A stretch of 64,000 nucleotides of DNA from Pseudomonas poae. GTDB lineage: Bacteria > Pseudomonadota > Gammaproteobacteria > Pseudomonadales > Pseudomonadaceae. The first letter of the stretch is position 1. Each line of letters starts with the position of its first letter. The notes beneath the pieces are model-generated. The model made no database searches and was not told where the DNA came from. It saw only the letters and a list, made by a program, of their open reading frames with translations. Below, piece after piece: positions 61,511 to 64,000 of this stretch. The translations under genes were made by a program, and so were the position numbers. The stretch is from positions 687,001-751,000 of the forward strand of contig CP110972.1 of NCBI GenBank assembly GCA_028869255.1, in the 5' to 3' direction.

Positions 61511-62893
61511 TCAAATCGCCCGAGCCACGGATGTCTGCGGCCGGCGCGACAGCAAACTCACCACCACAAAGCTCACCAGGCCAACCGCCAGGCTGTAGTA
61601 GATCGGTGTGTTCGCGTCCAACCCGTCTTTGAACATGAAGACCAGTGCGGTCACAAAGCCTAGAGTCATGGAGGCAATGGCCCCGGATGTGGTGGCGCGC
61701 TTCCAGAAAATCGCCCCCATCAACGGGATCAGCATGCCGCCCACCAACAGGTTGTAAGCCAGGGTCAGGGCGCTGATCACATCGTTCACCACCAGGGCGA
61801 TACCCAGCACGGCGATACCGGTCAGCAGCGTGAACAGGCGGTTGATGTTCAGGCTCGACTGCTTGCCACCGCGCAAACGCGGCAGCAGGTCTTCGGTCAA
61901 CACGGTGGAGGCGGCCAGCAGACCGGCGCTGGCGGTGGACATCATCGCGGCCAGGGCGGCGGCGATGACCAGGCCGCGAATCCCGTCCGGCAGTGACATT
62001 TTGACGATGGCCGCAAACGCGTTGTTGACGTTGTCCAGATCCGGAATCAGCACATGCGCCGCCATGCCGATCAGTGCGCAGGCCAGGCCGTAGAGGATGC
62101 AGTAGAAACCGGCGAAAGTGCCCGCATACTTGGCGACTTTTTCGTCACGGGCGGTGAACACCCGTTGCCAGATGTCCTGGCCGATCAGGATGCCGAAGAA
62201 GTAGATCATGAAGTAGGTGATGATCGTGTCCCAGCCGATCGCGGTGAAGCTGAAGCTCGACGCCGGCAGCTTGGCCACCAGTTCATCCCAGCCGCCGACG
62301 CGGTACAGGCAGATCGGTAGCAGGATAAACATCAGGCCGACGGTCTTGATCACAAACTGCACGATGTCGGTCAGGGTCAGCGACCACATGCCGCCGATGG
62401 TCGAGTACACCACCACCACACCACCGCCCAGCAACACCGAGATCCAGAACGGCAGGCCGAACAGCACTTGCAGCACGGTGCCGATGGCCAGGATCGAGGT
62501 CACGCCGATCATCAGCGCGTACGCCAGCATGATCACCGCACTGGCCTGGCGGGCCATGGGGTTGTAGCGTTTTTCCAGGACCTGGGTCACGGTGAAGATC
62601 TTCAGCTTCAACAGCGGCTTGGCCAGGAACAGGTTCAGCGCAATGATCCCCATGCCCAGCGCGGCACATAGCCAGAAGCCGGAGATGCCGTGTACATAGC
62701 CCAGGCGCACGGTGCCGACGGTGGACGCGCCGCCCAATACCGTGGCGGCCATGGTGCCCATGTACAGCGACGGGCCCAGGTTGCGCCCGGCCACCAGGTA
62801 GTCTTCGTGGGTCTTGGCGCGGCGCATGCCGTAATAGCCGAGCACGAGCATGCCGGCGGCGTAGATGAGTACGACGAATAAATCCAAAGCCAT
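61511..62893 (-). CDS. Sodium:solute symporter family (SSS) transporter
   Basis: A 460-residue, 13-span protein (MALDLFVVLIYAAGMLVLGY). It has LVAGRNLGPSLYMGTMAATV (the family's GxN/S-like Na+ region), GGMWSLTLTDIVQF and IAAALAAMMSTASAGLLAAS. SSS members import sugars, amino acids, nucleobases or pantothenate with Na+. It is 24 nt downstream of an NCS1-type permease, so the two may share a substrate class or regulon. Substrate unknown. Confidence 0.9.
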   Translation of the reverse strand: MALDLFVVLIYAAGMLVLGYYGMRRAKTHEDYLVAGRNLGPSLYMGTMAATVLGGASTVGTVRLGYVHGISGFWLCAALGMGIIALNLFLAKPLLKLKIFTVTQVLEKRYNPMARQASAVIMLAYALMIGVTSILAIGTVLQVLFGLPFWISVLLGGGVVVVYSTIGGMWSLTLTDIVQFVIKTVGLMFILLPICLYRVGGWDELVAKLPASSFSFTAIGWDTIITYFMIYFFGILIGQDIWQRVFTARDEKVAKYAGTFAGFYCILYGLACALIGMAAHVLIPDLDNVNNAFAAIVKMSLPDGIRGLVIAAALAAMMSTASAGLLAASTVLTEDLLPRLRGGKQSSLNINRLFTLLTGIAVLGIALVVNDVISALTLAYNLLVGGMLIPLMGAIFWKRATTSGAIASMTLGFVTALVFMFKDGLDANTPIYYSLAVGLVSFVVVSLLSRRPQTSVARAI

Positions 62894-62917
62894 GACGGCG
62901 GTTCTCCGATTATTGTT

Positions 62918-64000
62918 TTATGCAGTGGGGACGCTTGCAGTGGCTACAGAGTCTTGGGTGGCGAGGGGGCTTGTTCCTCTGAAGCCATACACCTCAGCCG
63001 GTTCCGGGAACACGCGCAGCAATGTCAGGTACACCACCGACGCCAGTCCCAATGTCACCGGCAAGCTGATATCGATACCACCGGCCAGGTTGCCCAGCGG
63101 CCCGACAAACTGCCCCGGCAGGTTCACAAAGCACAAACCCACCAGCGCACTCGGAATCCACGCCCCCAGCCCACGCCAGTTCCAGCCATGGCTGAACCAG
63201 TAGCGGCCGCCGGTTTCACCGCGAGTGAATACTTGCAGGTCGTCCGGGCAATAGAAGCCCCGGCGCACGATCAGGCCGATGATCATCATCACCATCCACG
63301 GCGTGGTGCAGGTGATGATCAGCACGGCGAAGGTCGACACGCTCTGCACCAGGTTGGCGGCGAAACGTCCGATAAAGATGAAGGCAATCGACATCACGCC
63401 GATCAGCAACGTGGCCTTGACCCGCGACAGCAGGCGCGGGAACACGCTGGACATGTCCAGCCCCGTGCCATACAGCGAGGTGGTGCCGGTGGACATGCCG
63501 CCGATCACCGCGATCAGGCACACCGGCAGGAAGAACCAAGTAGGTGCCACTGCCAGCAAACCGCCGACGTAGTTATTGGCCGCGATGTAGTCCGGTGCCT
63601 TGATCGCCACGATGGTCGCGGTGGCGAGGCCGAACAGGAACGGGATCAACGTGGCGATCTGTGCCAGGACTACCGCCAGCATGATGCGCATTTTCGGTGT
63701 TTCACGCGGGATGTAGCGCGACCAGTCGCCGAGGAACGCGCCGAAGGAAATCGGGTTGCTCATGGCCACCAGTGCGGCGCCGATAAAGGCTGCCCAGAAG
63801 CCGCTCTGGCCGATGGCGACGCTGCCCGCGAAATGGCTGTCGAACGCCGGTGCGAAGGCGAAAATCCCCAGCAGAAACAGCAGGCTCGCCGCCCATACCG
63901 CAATGCGGTTGACCCACAGCATGAAGCGAAAGCCATAGATGCACACGGTCAGCACGAGAAGGGCGAACAGGCCGTAAGCCAGGCCCAGGGTCAGGTCGGT
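62918..64000 (-). CDS. NCS1-type cytosine/purine permease, 5' end beyond window
   Basis: The frame is open from 64000 (TDLTLGLAYGLFALLV) to a stop at 62918, giving 360 visible residues; the true start is outside the window. Spans and blocks such as VAMSNPISFGAFLGDWSRYI (NCS1 signature), GGMSTGTTSLYGTGLDMSSV and TTPWMVMMIIGLIVRRGFY fit the purine-cytosine permease family. With the SSS gene it forms an operon read toward the terminator at 61446. Substrate is unknown; a nucleobase or related compound is probable. Confidence 0.85.
   Translation of the reverse strand, partial: TDLTLGLAYGLFALLVLTVCIYGFRFMLWVNRIAVWAASLLFLLGIFAFAPAFDSHFAGSVAIGQSGFWAAFIGAALVAMSNPISFGAFLGDWSRYIPRETPKMRIMLAVVLAQIATLIPFLFGLATATIVAIKAPDYIAANNYVGGLLAVAPTWFFLPVCLIAVIGGMSTGTTSLYGTGLDMSSVFPRLLSRVKATLLIGVMSIAFIFIGRFAANLVQSVSTFAVLIITCTTPWMVMMIIGLIVRRGFYCPDDLQVFTRGETGGRYWFSHGWNWRGLGAWIPSALVGLCFVNLPGQFVGPLGNLAGGIDISLPVTLGLASVVYLTLLRVFPEPAEVYGFRGTSPLATQDSVATASVPTA

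Overview
The window is a chromosomal segment from a Pseudomonas of the fluorescens group. I infer this from the high GC content, the duplicated ccoNOQP (cbb3 oxidase) operons followed by ccoG-ccoH-ccoI-ccoS, the gene order ABC transporter-ppiA-hydrolase-lysR-azoR, and the dispersed REP palindromes built on GTGGGAGC(T/G)GGCTTGC. No rRNA, tRNA, CRISPR array, insertion sequence or prophage was seen.

Layout. (1) 1-16 kb is the respiratory block on the minus strand: two tandem cbb3-type cytochrome c oxidase operons (ccoN2O2Q2P2, then ccoN1O1Q1P1), the maturation genes ccoG, ccoH, ccoI and ccoS, a TauE/SafE-like membrane gene cut by the window edge, and an Aer-type aerotaxis receptor. A strong ANR/FNR box precedes ccoN2 and weaker ones precede ccoG and ccoN1. 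Between ccoG and ccoP1 sits an AT-richer island with one gene (6024-6698) that looks like a type III secretion substrate and has a near-consensus hrp box upstream. (2) 16-26 kb is a glycan locus on the minus strand: UDP-ManNAc/ManNAcA synthesis (WecB-WecC), a 1448-residue methyltransferase/multi-glycosyltransferase protein, a polytopic membrane protein and two GT4 glycosyltransferases. (3) 26-31 kb holds a CPBP membrane protease, two convergent EamA transporters and a chemoreceptor. (4) 31-43 kb holds aceK, hrpA, a FabH-like ketoacyl synthase, an ECF sigma factor with a zinc-finger anti-sigma, a porin, a COG3146 protein and aqpZ. (5) 43-54 kb holds an ABC exporter, ppiA, a hydrolase with an adjacent LysR, a small secreted protein, azoR, a YigM-like transporter, a YbdG-like MscS channel and a DEAD-box helicase. 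(6) 54-64 kb holds small envelope proteins, a TorF-like protein, a CvfB-like S1 RNA-binding protein, nucleobase-type (NCS1), MFS and SSS transporters, a LysR and a 40-residue PA1414-like protein.

A window-wide oddity is that eight genes (ccoI, a chemoreceptor, fabH-like, porin, two lysR genes, torF-like, S1/cvfB-like) are each broken by exactly one single-base indel with an obvious intact reading frame on the other side. A ninth indel probably explains why wecB and wecC read as one 806-residue ORF. Most are one-base contractions of homopolymers. Two are T insertions inside CC(A/T)GG, and three others touch or lie within 2 nt of a CC(A/T)GG site. This pattern suggests uncorrected read errors more than real gene decay, so these loci should be checked before any are called pseudogenes.

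Gene starts were chosen from ribosome-binding sites and family starts. Where this changes the longest possible ORF it is stated in the entry.
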